Origin: an uncultured Aquimarina sp.
Lineage (GTDB): Bacteria; Bacteroidota; Bacteroidia; Flavobacteriales; Flavobacteriaceae
Reading direction: 5' to 3'
DNA: 64,000 nt
Assembly (NCBI GenBank): GCA_947501475.1
Contig: CANMWA010000007.1
Span: forward strand, 186,001-250,000
The stretch's first letter is position 1, and each line of letters opens with the position of its first letter. Below the pieces are notes generated by a model. That model had not been told where the DNA came from. It searched no databases and saw only the letters and a list, made by a program, of their open reading frames with translations. The position numbers were made by a program, and so were the translations under genes. Shown piece after piece: positions 35,476-43,720 of the stretch.

Positions 35476-35667
35476 ATGCTAGAAAGGTATAAACAATTTG
35501 AAATTAAAAATCCAACAGTAATTTACGGAGGAAGCGGCAATAATAGAGATCATCATGATGATGCTGGGGTACCACCAGACGGCTTTTTGGTAATTAATTT
35601 TACTACCACTATAGGTAAAGATCATGGAGATAATGATGGGATTCCGCCAGATGATGCCCGTAGATAA
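35476..35667 (+). CDS. GG-motif small peptide with internal repeat (63 aa)
   Basis: ATG at 35476. The N-terminal 19 residues, MLERYKQFEIKNPTVIYGG, look like a short helical leader ending in Gly-Gly, as in flavobacterial RiPP or secreted-peptide precursors. The remaining 44 residues contain two copies of [RK]DHxDxxG[VI]PPD[GD] (residues 24-36 and 48-60), separated by the hydrophobic FLVINFTTTIG. No Cys. The flanking genes are a convergent LytS-type kinase and, further on, LytTR and two more GG peptides. A signal or modified peptide is inferred. No modifying enzyme is visible nearby. Confidence 0.7.
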   Translation: MLERYKQFEIKNPTVIYGGSGNNRDHHDDAGVPPDGFLVINFTTTIGKDHGDNDGIPPDDARR

Positions 35668-35678
35668 ATCAATACAAC

Positions 35679-35705
35679 ATAAAAGCAGATTATTAGTGCT
35701 TTTAT
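35679..35705. terminator. Hairpin between GG peptide and kinase gene
   Basis: Arms ATAAAAGCA and TGCTTTTAT (9 bp, 9-nt loop) lie between the convergent peptide and kinase genes and run into the kinase stop codon. The stem is AT-rich with a short T-run, so it is a probable weak bidirectional terminator. Confidence 0.5.
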
Positions 35706-37603
35706 GATTCAAAAATATAAGGTAGCGATATATTCACTTCGGTGCCTTTTTCTTTGCTTATGGGTTCGGTTGTATATTTTGCCTTTTTGTTTAAGGATCT
35801 CGAGTAAATCTGAAGTCGTTCTTTTAAGATTTTTCCTGAAAAGGATTCATCCTCGACTTCATTTTTACGTTTAAACGCTGACGCTTTTACAACACCGATA
35901 CCATTATCAGTAATTTTGCATTCAAGCAATTTATCAGTTTCATTGATTTTAATATCAACACTTATATTTCCATCTTCTACCCCTCTTAAACCATGTTCGA
36001 TTGCATTTTCTATAAAGGGCCGTATAAACATAGGTGGGATATAGGTTTCTTCCAGATCAATTTTATTTTCGATTTCAATTTGGTATGTAAATTTTTGAGA
36101 AAAGTTAGACTGTAACTCTAAATAATCATCAATAGATTTTAACTCATCTTCTAGTGATACAAATTCTTCTCGAGAATTCTTGAGAATCAATCGAATTAAA
36201 CTACTCAGTTTTGCTATATAAGAACTAGTATTTTCTGATTTTTTATTTGCCAAACTACTCACAGTGTTTAAAGCATTAAATACGAAATGAGGATTCAATT
36301 GAGATCGCAATAACCGCTGTTCAAGATTTGCCGTTTCGTACTTGTTCTTAAGCTTTCTTTGTCTAAAAATTAAGAATCCAATTCCTGAAATTGAAAGCAA
36401 CAATCCAGCAAGAACCAACGAGATAAAATTACGTTGTTTTATGATGGAACTTTGTTGTTCAGTAGTAGTTTCCAATTGCTCTATAGATTCTTCTTTTTCT
36501 TTTACCTCATATGCAATATTAAGTTCTCTTAGTTTTTCATCTAGTACTTGTTGATGAAACTTTTTCAGGACATCTACTTTTTGTTCAGAAACTTCTAAAG
36601 CTTTGTCAAGTTGATTGTTTTTTTGGTAAGCTTCTATCAAATAGCTCATTGTGTTTATTTTCAACGACTTAACATTATCTCCAATTTTATTTATGTGTTT
36701 GGTGCTATCCAACACAATATTCAATCTTTGTATTGCATCATTGGTTTTACCATCTTTTAACAAAACATAACCATAATTGGCAAGCGTAAAATATTTAGAA
36801 TCTGTATAAAATGGCTCTGGATGAGCTTTCAAAACTTCGTAAGATTTTCTATAATAATGCAGCATCGAGTCTATATTATTCTCTTCTCTATATAAATCAC
36901 CCATATTATTATATGCTGCTCTTATACCTGCATAATTATCATACATAATACGGTTCTCTAGTGATTTTTTATAACAATATAAAGCTGAATCTTTTTTTCC
37001 AAATTCTTCATATAATATTCCAAGATGATTATATACAATAGCAACCTCTCTAGGAATTGACATATAAACAGAGTCTTTGGTCAATTTTAATCGATAATCA
37101 AAGGCTTTTTTCTTATCCCCCATTATCAAATAATTATTTGCCAAATTTGATATTATCCAAGGATTAGCTTTACTATTATAATCTGGGTATTTTTTACTAA
37201 ATGCAGTAGCTTTCAATAAATATTCTGTTGACTCTCTATATTGCCTTTTGTTATTTAATACTATCCCAATATACAGACATATCTCTTTTACATATTTCTC
37301 TTCTATAGAAAACTTTTCTTTTGATAACTTTTTTTGGCTTAAATACTGTAAACCTATTTTTCCGTAAAAAAGAACTGAATCTCTTTCTCGCTGAACCAAG
37401 TGATAATAACATTTTTGTCTATAATAGCTCATCCAGCCAACCAAATCTTCATTAGATTCTAGCATCATTTTAAACTGTCCTAATTTTTTTGGATTAGGAC
37501 CTTTCATATTAAAACTATCAACTTCTTTTTGAGAATATTCTTTTTGTTGGGCAGCTATTTGTGTAATTGATACTATAAGTAAAATTAGAAGAATCTTTTT
37601 CAT
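35702..37603 (-). CDS. TPR-sensor LytS/YehU-type histidine kinase
   Basis: 633 aa. Signal peptide (about 1-19), TPR helices (about 60-345) expected in the periplasm, a coiled coil (about 350-390), one membrane helix (393-413), then a His_kinase domain with LRSQLNPHFVFNALN (phospho-acceptor His439) and a HATPase with FIENAIEHGL (Asn532) and DNGIG (566-570). It pairs with the divergent LytTR regulator 83 bp away. The periplasmic TPR could bind a peptide, as TPR domains commonly do (inference). Its convergent neighbour is the 63-aa GG peptide gene. Confidence 0.93.
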   Translation of the reverse strand: MKKILLILLIVSITQIAAQQKEYSQKEVDSFNMKGPNPKKLGQFKMMLESNEDLVGWMSYYRQKCYYHLVQRERDSVLFYGKIGLQYLSQKKLSKEKFSIEEKYVKEICLYIGIVLNNKRQYRESTEYLLKATAFSKKYPDYNSKANPWIISNLANNYLIMGDKKKAFDYRLKLTKDSVYMSIPREVAIVYNHLGILYEEFGKKDSALYCYKKSLENRIMYDNYAGIRAAYNNMGDLYREENNIDSMLHYYRKSYEVLKAHPEPFYTDSKYFTLANYGYVLLKDGKTNDAIQRLNIVLDSTKHINKIGDNVKSLKINTMSYLIEAYQKNNQLDKALEVSEQKVDVLKKFHQQVLDEKLRELNIAYEVKEKEESIEQLETTTEQQSSIIKQRNFISLVLAGLLLSISGIGFLIFRQRKLKNKYETANLEQRLLRSQLNPHFVFNALNTVSSLANKKSENTSSYIAKLSSLIRLILKNSREEFVSLEDELKSIDDYLELQSNFSQKFTYQIEIENKIDLEETYIPPMFIRPFIENAIEHGLRGVEDGNISVDIKINETDKLLECKITDNGIGVVKASAFKRKNEVEDESFSGKILKERLQIYSRSLNKKAKYTTEPISKEKGTEVNISLPYIFES

Positions 37604-37632
37604 CTATAATTTATATAAGATTAAATTAGCAT

Positions 37633-37656
37633 AAGCTAAATTAGCTAATTTAGCTT
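37633..37656. promoter_or_regulatory. Perfect 24-bp palindrome between kinase and LytTR gene
   Basis: Half-site AAGCTAAATTAG is followed directly by its exact reverse complement CTAATTTAGCTT. A further AAATTAGC copy lies at 37623-37630. It sits in the middle of the 83-bp divergent promoter region, the expected place for an operator controlling both genes. Confidence 0.65.
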
Positions 37657-37686
37657 TAATGATATTCTATATAATTCAACCTTATT

Positions 37687-38427
37687 ATGAGTAAAACAAT
37701 TTCTGCCATAGTGATTGAAGATGAGAAAGAAGCTTTAAATTATTTATTATCTATACTTAAAAACCACTTTAATGAAATAGAAATTATTGGCACTTCTGAT
37801 ACCATTAAAAATTCTATTAAAATTTTAAATAATAGCGCTCCTGAATTAGTATTTATGGATATTGAACTTCTAGATGGAGATGCTTTTGAGATCCTAGATT
37901 CGGTAAAAAATCACAATTTTGAGGTTATATTTATAACTGCTCATAACAATTATCTTAAAAAAGCTATAGAATACTATGCTTTTAATTTTTTAACAAAACC
38001 TATAGACATAGATCATTTAAAAAAAGTAATCAATAGATATATTGAATTAAAAAAGAGACTATACACCAAACAAAAATATGTGCTATTCAAAGAATTTCTT
38101 TCAGAATCCAAATTACTTATTAATACAGGAAACGAACATATAGCAATAGATACGGACAAAATCATACAATGCGAGGCCGACGGAAACTATACTATACTAA
38201 TAACGTCTGAAAAAGAAAAATTTTTAGCTTCCAAAGCTCTAAAATATTATGAAAACTTACTTTTAGAAAAAGGGTTCTTCAGAGCCAATAGATCCACATT
38301 GATTAATATAAAACATATTCACTCTATATATAAAAAGGAATCTATCACACTCAGTAATAAAGAAAAGGTAATAGTTTCAGTAAGAAACAAATCAAAATTA
38401 TCAGAACTCATTAAACAACTCGCTTAA
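37687..38427 (+). CDS. LytTR-family response regulator
   Basis: 246 aa. Receiver domain (about 5-120) with acidic pair Glu11-Asp12, phospho-acceptor Asp58 in FMDIELLDGD, Thr84 (FITAH) and Lys104 (FLTKP). LytTR DNA-binding domain (about 140-245) with IIQCEADGNYTILI and GFFRANRSTLINIKHI. It is the partner of the divergent TPR kinase. Candidate targets are the two GG-peptide genes starting 173 bp downstream and the palindrome between the two regulators (inference). Confidence 0.95.
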   Translation: MSKTISAIVIEDEKEALNYLLSILKNHFNEIEIIGTSDTIKNSIKILNNSAPELVFMDIELLDGDAFEILDSVKNHNFEVIFITAHNNYLKKAIEYYAFNFLTKPIDIDHLKKVINRYIELKKRLYTKQKYVLFKEFLSESKLLINTGNEHIAIDTDKIIQCEADGNYTILITSEKEKFLASKALKYYENLLLEKGFFRANRSTLINIKHIHSIYKKESITLSNKEKVIVSVRNKSKLSELIKQLA

Positions 38428-38530
38428 CCTAATATTGTTTACGCTTATCATTCAAAAGTGATCGTTTAAAAATTCGCAACATTCAAATCAGATTTTGTGT
38501 ACTAAGTTTATAGCTCAACTACAATTAGTA

Positions 38531-38568
38531 GTTTAAAAAATAGACACAAATCTTGAGTGTCTTTAAAC
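38531..38568 (+). promoter_or_regulatory. Hairpin upstream of the first tandem GG peptide
   Basis: Outer arms GTTTAA/TTAAAC and inner AGACAC/GTGTCT close a 9-nt loop, with a 5-nt bulge between the arms on the left side. It ends 32 bp before the ATG at 38601. There is no T-run, so a 5'-UTR control element or operator is more likely than a terminator. Confidence 0.4.
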
Positions 38569-38600
38569 CATCAAGAATCATTAATCATTAAATCAAAATT

Positions 38601-38756
38601 ATGTTACAAAACATTTTAAAATTAAACGGTGTTAAGGAGTTAGAGAACAAACAAAAAGAAATCATTAATGGCGGAGGCTGGGGGAATTTTGGCCCTGAAT
38701 GTGAACCTAATAACTGCAATCCAGATTGTCACGTTATTAGTAGAGGTTGTCAATAA
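38601..38756 (+). CDS. Double-glycine leader peptide A (51 aa)
   Basis: Leader MLQNILKLNGVKELENKQKE is followed by IINGG (Gly24-Gly25), then a 26-residue core beginning GWGNFGPECEP with four Cys (34, 39, 43, 50). The leader has the flavobacterial 'LKNILxLxGVxxLxxxxQKxIxGG' form, with the GG preceding a C39-type cleavage point. The upstream DNA AAAATT-ATG and first 27 coding bases are nearly identical to those of peptide B (38817), so the pair arose by duplication. A perfect terminator follows. Function unknown; bacteriocin-like or signalling roles are the usual suggestions. Confidence 0.8.
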   Translation: MLQNILKLNGVKELENKQKEIINGGGWGNFGPECEPNNCNPDCHVISRGCQ

Positions 38757-38762
38757 AAAAGT

Positions 38763-38791
38763 AAAATGCGTCAGTAATGACGCATTTTTTT
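38763..38791 (+). terminator. Terminator between peptides A and B
   Basis: An 11-bp stem AAAATGCGTCA/TGACGCATTTT with a GTAA loop and T-run lies 7 bp after peptide A, so each peptide is its own unit or B depends on read-through. Confidence 0.9.
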
Positions 38792-38816
38792 AATCATTAA
38801 TCTTTAAACCAAAATT

Positions 38817-38975
38817 ATGTTACAAAACATTTTAAATTTAGAAGGTATTAATTCTATAAGTAGAAGTTCACAAGAAAAAGTTAATGGTGGCACAATTCCT
38901 AATTGCTGGTCTGGGCCAGGTTGGCCTCCAATTAATATCCCTATTTGCCCAGGGCCTCCTGACGCAAATCATTAA
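38817..38975 (+). CDS. Double-glycine leader peptide B (52 aa)
   Basis: Leader MLQNILNLEGINSISRSSQE then KVNGG (Gly24-Gly25). The 27-residue core TIPNCWSGPGWPPINIPICP is Pro/Trp-rich with two Cys (30 and 44) and ends GPPDANH. Leader DNA matches peptide A over MLQNIL and the preceding AT-rich 5' region, while the core is unrelated. Followed by a perfect 36-bp palindromic terminator. The two Cys could form one disulfide (inference). Confidence 0.8.
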   Translation: MLQNILNLEGINSISRSSQEKVNGGTIPNCWSGPGWPPINIPICPGPPDANH

Positions 38976-38978
38976 TTA

Positions 38979-39014
38979 AAAATGGCTTTGTGTGATATCA
39001 CACAAAGCCATTTT
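38979..39014. terminator. Bidirectional terminator, peptide B and recQ
   Basis: A perfect 36-bp palindrome with AAAATGGCTTTGTGTGAT as its half. A-runs and T-runs at its ends serve both peptide B (plus) and recQ (minus). Confidence 0.9.
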
Positions 39015-39038
39015 CATATATTCAAAATAAAATCTTTA

Positions 39039-41246
39039 TTAATTCGCCACATCGCTAATAAATTTGATCCGGTACAAACGAAGTTCTTCGTCATCATAAT
39101 CACCATCAAACTCTTCTATAGCAATATCTATTTTATCATTTTCGGCTTCTAGAAAATAGTCATGGATTTCTTCTTGTTGATCTTCATCAAGAATATCATC
39201 AATCCAATAGGTAATATTAAGCTTGGTACCACTAAAAACAATGGCTTCCATTTCCTTAATAAACTCTGGCATTCCCATACCTTTGGCCGAAGCAATATCG
39301 TTAAGTGGCAATTTACGATCTACATTTTGGATTATATATAGTTTTAAACCACTATTAGCGCCTGTACTTTTTACTACAAAATCATCTGGGCGAATAATAT
39401 CATTCTCTTCTACATATTTAGCTATAAATTCTACAAATGGTTTTCCATATTTCTTTGCTTTACCTTCTCCTACTCCATGAACATTTCCTAATTCTTCGAT
39501 AGTTATAGGGTACTTTAGCGCCATATCTTCTAATGAAGGGTCTTGAAAAACTACAAAGGGAGGCACTGCTAATTTTTTAGCTACAGATTTTCTTAAATCC
39601 TTAAGCATTGCTAGCAATTTTTCATCATTGCCTGCCCCTCTTCCTCCCGATTTGGCCGCAGTAACAATAGTGTCATCATTTACTGTGTTATATACATGAT
39701 CTTCGGTCATCATAAAACTAACAGGAGTATTGATAAAATCTAATCCTTGTTTAGTAAGCTTGACAACACCATATGTTTCAATATCTTTTTTTAGATATCC
39801 AGCTACCAAAACCTGTCTAATAAGTGCCATCCAATATTTATCTTCTTTAGAGCTACCGCTTCCAAAAAAAGCTTGTTTATTTGTTTTATGTGATAGGATA
39901 AGTGCATTTCCTTTACCTACAATGGTATTTACTAGCTCTTTTGACTTATAAATCTCTCCTGTCTTTTTTACAACTTCAAGCAGTAATTCTACTTCTTCTT
40001 TGGCTTCATGTTTTTTCTTAGGATTGCGTACATTATCATCCATATCGGCACCATCTCCATTTACTCCGTCAAACTCTTCTCCAAAATAATGTAGTATAAA
40101 TTTACGCCTAGATATTGATGTTTCGGCAAAGGCAACCATCTCTTGCAGTAAAGCATGACCTATTTCTTGCTCGGCTACTGGTTTACCGCTCATAAACTTT
40201 TCTAATTTTTCAATATCCTTGTACGCATAGTATGCTAGGCAATGTCCTTCTCCACCATCACGTCCTGCACGACCGGTTTCCTGATAATAACTCTCTATAC
40301 TTTTAGGCATATCGTGATGAATCACAAATCTTACATCGGGTTTATCGATTCCCATACCAAAAGCAATCGTTGCAACCACAACATCTGTATCTTCCATCAA
40401 AAACATATCTTGGTGTTTTGCTCGTGTTTTGGCATCTAACCCTGCATGATATGGTACGGCTTTTACTCCATTAACCTCTAATGTTTGCGCAAGTTCTTCT
40501 ACTCGTTTTCTACTAAGACAGTAGATGATCCCACTCTTCCCATTATTTTGTTTTACAAAACGAATAATGTCGGCATCAACATTTTTTGTTTTTGGTCGTA
40601 TTTCATAAAACAAATTAGGCCTATTAAAAGAAGCTTTGAAGGTTTGTGCATTGCTCATTGCCAAATTTTTCAAGATATCCTCTTGTACTTTTGGAGTTGC
40701 TGTTGCGGTAAGACCAATGATTGGAATATCTTCACCTATTCTTTTGATGATATTACGAAGATTTCTGTACTCTGGCCTAAAATCATGTCCCCATTCACTA
40801 ATACAATGCGCTTCATCTACAGCAAGAAATGATATGGTTTGTGATTTTAAAAAATCAACATACTCTTCTTTTGTTAATGATTCTGGCGCTACATATAATA
40901 ATTTTGTAACTCCGCTGGTGATGTCATCTTTTACTTTTTTTACCTCTGATTTGTTAAGGGATGAATTTAGCACATGGGCTATCCCCTCTTCAGATGAGAT
41001 ACTACGAATGGCATCGACTTGATTTTTCATCAATGCAATTAGTGGAGAGACCACAATAGCAGTCCCTTGGCACATTATAGCAGGTAGTTGGTAACATAGG
41101 GATTTACCACCTCCTGTAGGCATAATAACAAAAGTATTTTGTTTTCCAAGAATACTTTGTATTACCTTTTCCTGTAATCCTCTAAATTGACTAAATCCAA
41201 AATACTTTTTTAAAGCACTCTGCAAGTCAGCTTCATTTAAACTCAT
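39039..41246 (-). CDS. recQ: ATP-dependent DNA helicase RecQ
   Basis: 735 aa. Superfamily 2 motifs: FRGLQEKVIQ (motif 0), MPTGGGKSLCYQLPA (Walker A), DEAHC with ISEWGHDFRP, GLTATAT, IIYCLSRK, and the YYQETGRAGRDGG (motif VI). RQC zinc/winged-helix region (about 345-520) and an HRDC domain (about 545-620; KKLAVPPFVVFQDPSLEDMA). It has a longer C-terminal extension than E. coli RecQ (610), as usual in this phylum. 3'-5' unwinding in recombination and fork repair. -7 box at 41356-41363. Confidence 0.96.
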   Translation of the reverse strand: MSLNEADLQSALKKYFGFSQFRGLQEKVIQSILGKQNTFVIMPTGGGKSLCYQLPAIMCQGTAIVVSPLIALMKNQVDAIRSISSEEGIAHVLNSSLNKSEVKKVKDDITSGVTKLLYVAPESLTKEEYVDFLKSQTISFLAVDEAHCISEWGHDFRPEYRNLRNIIKRIGEDIPIIGLTATATPKVQEDILKNLAMSNAQTFKASFNRPNLFYEIRPKTKNVDADIIRFVKQNNGKSGIIYCLSRKRVEELAQTLEVNGVKAVPYHAGLDAKTRAKHQDMFLMEDTDVVVATIAFGMGIDKPDVRFVIHHDMPKSIESYYQETGRAGRDGGEGHCLAYYAYKDIEKLEKFMSGKPVAEQEIGHALLQEMVAFAETSISRRKFILHYFGEEFDGVNGDGADMDDNVRNPKKKHEAKEEVELLLEVVKKTGEIYKSKELVNTIVGKGNALILSHKTNKQAFFGSGSSKEDKYWMALIRQVLVAGYLKKDIETYGVVKLTKQGLDFINTPVSFMMTEDHVYNTVNDDTIVTAAKSGGRGAGNDEKLLAMLKDLRKSVAKKLAVPPFVVFQDPSLEDMALKYPITIEELGNVHGVGEGKAKKYGKPFVEFIAKYVEENDIIRPDDFVVKSTGANSGLKLYIIQNVDRKLPLNDIASAKGMGMPEFIKEMEAIVFSGTKLNITYWIDDILDEDQQEEIHDYFLEAENDKIDIAIEEFDGDYDDEELRLYRIKFISDVAN

Positions 41247-41355
41247 TAAATCTTTTATGTTTTATATACCAATTAAATAAAGATTTCACTAGCACTAAAA
41301 CCTGTTTCCCCAAACACAGATTTAGTGGATGCTATCATTCTCAATTTTAGCATGT

Positions 41356-41363
41356 CAAAGATA
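41356..41363 (-). promoter_or_regulatory. -7 box (TATCTTTG) of recQ
   Basis: Exact TAnnTTTG on the minus strand, 110 bp before the recQ start, in the 238-bp region divergent with kdsD. Confidence 0.45.
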
Positions 41364-41423
41364 AACAAAGCATAAATTAATATGCTTTTTTTTGACACTA
41401 TTTAAAATTAATAAGGTATTGTA

Positions 41424-41431
41424 TACCTTTG
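41424..41431 (+). promoter_or_regulatory. -7 box (TACCTTTG) of kdsD-tatC-lptB unit
   Basis: Exact TAnnTTTG preceded by TTTG at 41391-41394. It lies 54 bp before the TTG start at 41485. An AAAGAT/ATCTTT inverted repeat falls in the leader. Confidence 0.6.
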
Positions 41432-41484
41432 CGTAAATTAAAGATAATAAAATCTTTATTTATAACACGCAAATTTTTCAAATT

Positions 41485-42453
41485 TTGAATACCCAAGATA
41501 CTATAATTTCATACGCTAAGAAAACCATTGCTGAAGAAGCCCGAGCAATAGCTTACTTAGAACAACTTGTAGATGAAGAATTCTCTAATGCCGTTGAAGC
41601 GATACACAATTCTAATGGTCGAGTAATCATTACAGGTATTGGCAAAAGTGCTATTATCGCAAATAAGATTGTTGCTACTATGAACTCGACAGGGACTCCT
41701 GCAGTTTTTATGCATGCAGCCGATGCCATACATGGAGACTTAGGAAATATTCTTGAAGACGATGTCGTAATTTGTATTTCTAAAAGCGGTAATACTCCTG
41801 AGATAAAAGTATTGGTGCCTTTAATAAAAAGCTTTAAGAATACGCTCATTGGTTTAACTGCAAACAAAGAATCGTTTTTAGGGATCGAAGCCGACTATGT
41901 TCTAAATGCCTATGTAGAAAAAGAAGCATGTCCAAATAATCTTGCTCCAACAACAAGTACAACTGCACAAATGGTGGTTGGAGATGCTTTGGCTGTTTGC
42001 CTATTACATTTACAAGGTTTTTCTAGTCGTGATTTTGCAAAATATCATCCTGGCGGTACCCTAGGAAAAAAATTATACTTACGTGTGAGTGATATTACTT
42101 CGCGAAATGAGAAACCTCAAGTTACTCCAGATTCTGATATTAATAGCGTTATTGTGGAAATGACAGAAAAACGGCTTGGAGCCGCAGCTGTTATAGAAAA
42201 TGGCTCTATAATAGGAATAATAACCGATGGAGATTTACGTAGAATGTTAACAAAAAACATTACATCTTTTGCAGGGCTAACCGCCAAAGATATTATGTCT
42301 ACTAATCCAAAACGCATAGACAATAATGCTATGGCAGTAGATGCCCTAGAACAATTAGAAGGGAACTCCATATCACAATTATTAGCCGAAGAAAATGGCA
42401 AATATGCGGGTTTAATACATATTCATGATCTAATGAGAGAGGGTATAATATAA
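41485..42453 (+). CDS. kdsD: Arabinose-5-phosphate isomerase (KpsF/GutQ)
   Basis: 322 aa starting with TTG at 41485, since there is no ATG near the expected N-terminus (NTQDTIISYAKKTI). SIS domain (about 35-170): GRVIITGIGKSAIIANKIVATMNSTGTPAVFMHAADAIHGD (in pieces), ISKSGNTPEI. Two CBS domains follow (about 200-320; RRMLTKNI, TDGDL). It converts ribulose-5-P to arabinose-5-P for Kdo of lipopolysaccharide. First gene of the operon with tatC (1-bp overlap), which ends in lptB. Confidence 0.95.
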   Translation: MNTQDTIISYAKKTIAEEARAIAYLEQLVDEEFSNAVEAIHNSNGRVIITGIGKSAIIANKIVATMNSTGTPAVFMHAADAIHGDLGNILEDDVVICISKSGNTPEIKVLVPLIKSFKNTLIGLTANKESFLGIEADYVLNAYVEKEACPNNLAPTTSTTAQMVVGDALAVCLLHLQGFSSRDFAKYHPGGTLGKKLYLRVSDITSRNEKPQVTPDSDINSVIVEMTEKRLGAAAVIENGSIIGIITDGDLRRMLTKNITSFAGLTAKDIMSTNPKRIDNNAMAVDALEQLEGNSISQLLAEENGKYAGLIHIHDLMREGII

Positions 42454-43289
42454 TGGCTGCAAAAAACAAGAAAAATCCGCAATCTATGTCTTTTCTAGAT
42501 CACCTAGAAGAGCTCCGTTGGCATTTAATAAGAGCAACTGTAGCAATATTAATTGCTGGTATTGCAGCATTTATTGCCAAAGAATTTATTTTTGACGTAT
42601 TGATTTTTGGTCCTAAAAAACCTGATTTTCCAACCTACAAAGGTTTATGTAATTTATCACAAGCCCTTGGGTTAGATCAAAGTTTATGCTTTAAAGAATT
42701 GCCTTTTAGTGTTCAAAGTCGAAAGGTAGCTGGACAATTCTCAGTTCATATCTGGACTTCGATAACCGCAGGTTTTATTATTGCGTTTCCTTATGTATTA
42801 TACGAATTCTGGAAATTTATCGCTCCGGCGATGTATGATAAAGAAAAGAAATATTCTAAAGGCTTTATTATAGTATGTTCTTTCTTATTTTTTATAGGAG
42901 TACTTTTTGGGTATTATGTAATTACACCTTTATCAATTAATTTCTTAGGTGGATATCAAGTAAGTAAAGAAGTACTAAACGAGTTTGATATCGACAGTTA
43001 TATTGCTCTGGTTAGAGCCTCAGTGATTGCATGTGGACTTATATTTGAGCTCCCAGTAATTATGTTCTTCCTTACCAAAGTAGGATTAGTCACTCCAGAG
43101 TTTTTAAGAAAATATCGCAAATTTGCTTTGGTCATTGTATTAATCTTATCTGCGATAATTACTCCACCAGATATAGCAAGTCAAGTTATTGTCGCTATTC
43201 CAGTTTTGATACTATATGAGGTGAGTATTTTTATTTCTAAAGCTGTTATTAAAAAACAAAACAAAAAACTACAAAAACAATCTGCATGA
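42453..43289 (+). CDS. tatC: Twin-arginine translocase subunit TatC
   Basis: 278 aa, six membrane helices. The N-terminal signature MSFLDHLEELRWHLIRA binds the twin-arginine signal. FWKFIAPAMYDKEKKYSKGF and the conserved PALYPTE-like and ITPP loops (SAIITPPDIASQ) are present. It has a longer periplasmic first loop (about residues 45-95, KKPDFPTYKGLCNLSQALG) common in Bacteroidota. Overlaps kdsD by 1 bp and the AhpD-like gene by 4 bp. Confidence 0.97.
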   Translation: MAAKNKKNPQSMSFLDHLEELRWHLIRATVAILIAGIAAFIAKEFIFDVLIFGPKKPDFPTYKGLCNLSQALGLDQSLCFKELPFSVQSRKVAGQFSVHIWTSITAGFIIAFPYVLYEFWKFIAPAMYDKEKKYSKGFIIVCSFLFFIGVLFGYYVITPLSINFLGGYQVSKEVLNEFDIDSYIALVRASVIACGLIFELPVIMFFLTKVGLVTPEFLRKYRKFALVIVLILSAIITPPDIASQVIVAIPVLILYEVSIFISKAVIKKQNKKLQKQSA

Positions 43290-43636
43290 GTAATATAGTT
43301 GACGAATTCAATGTTTATAGAGAAAAGATGAATTCTCGAATTCTAGAAGATAATAATAAGATTATCAAAAGAATCTTTAATCTAGACACCAATGCATATA
43401 TGGAAGGGGCTCTTAACATCAAGACCAAAGAACTACTAGGCCTTGTCGCTTCTGCTGTGCTGAGATGTGATGATTGTGTAAGATATCATCTAGAAACTTG
43501 TCATAAAGAAGGGTTAACCAAAGAAGAAGTAGCCGAAGCACTAGGTATTGCTACTCTAGTAGGAGGTACAATTGTGATTCCGCATTTGCGCCGTGCTTAC
43601 GAATTTTGGGATGCCTTAGAAGAAAAGGCTTCTTAA
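43286..43636 (+). CDS. Carboxymuconolactone decarboxylase-family (AhpD-like) protein
   Basis: 116 aa. CMD-family motif RCDDCVRYHLETCHKEG (CxxC with His four residues after, about residues 65-81), the AhpD-type redox site, then TKEEVAEALGIATLVGGT. This suggests a small thiol-dependent peroxidase or disulfide protein in the cytosol. Substrate unknown. It overlaps tatC by 4 bp and precedes lptB by 84 bp, an arrangement common in Bacteroidota. Confidence 0.92.
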   Translation: MSNIVDEFNVYREKMNSRILEDNNKIIKRIFNLDTNAYMEGALNIKTKELLGLVASAVLRCDDCVRYHLETCHKEGLTKEEVAEALGIATLVGGTIVIPHLRRAYEFWDALEEKAS

Positions 43637-43720
43637 AATCTATCATCTGATTAAAAAGTAATACTCTAAATTTAGCAACTCTTTTAAGCAACATCACAAA
43701 AATAAAGAAGTTATTATACT

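Noticed and set aside
40485..41022. Plus-strand frames opposite recQ
   Set aside because: They overlap clear helicase motifs of recQ on the minus strand.
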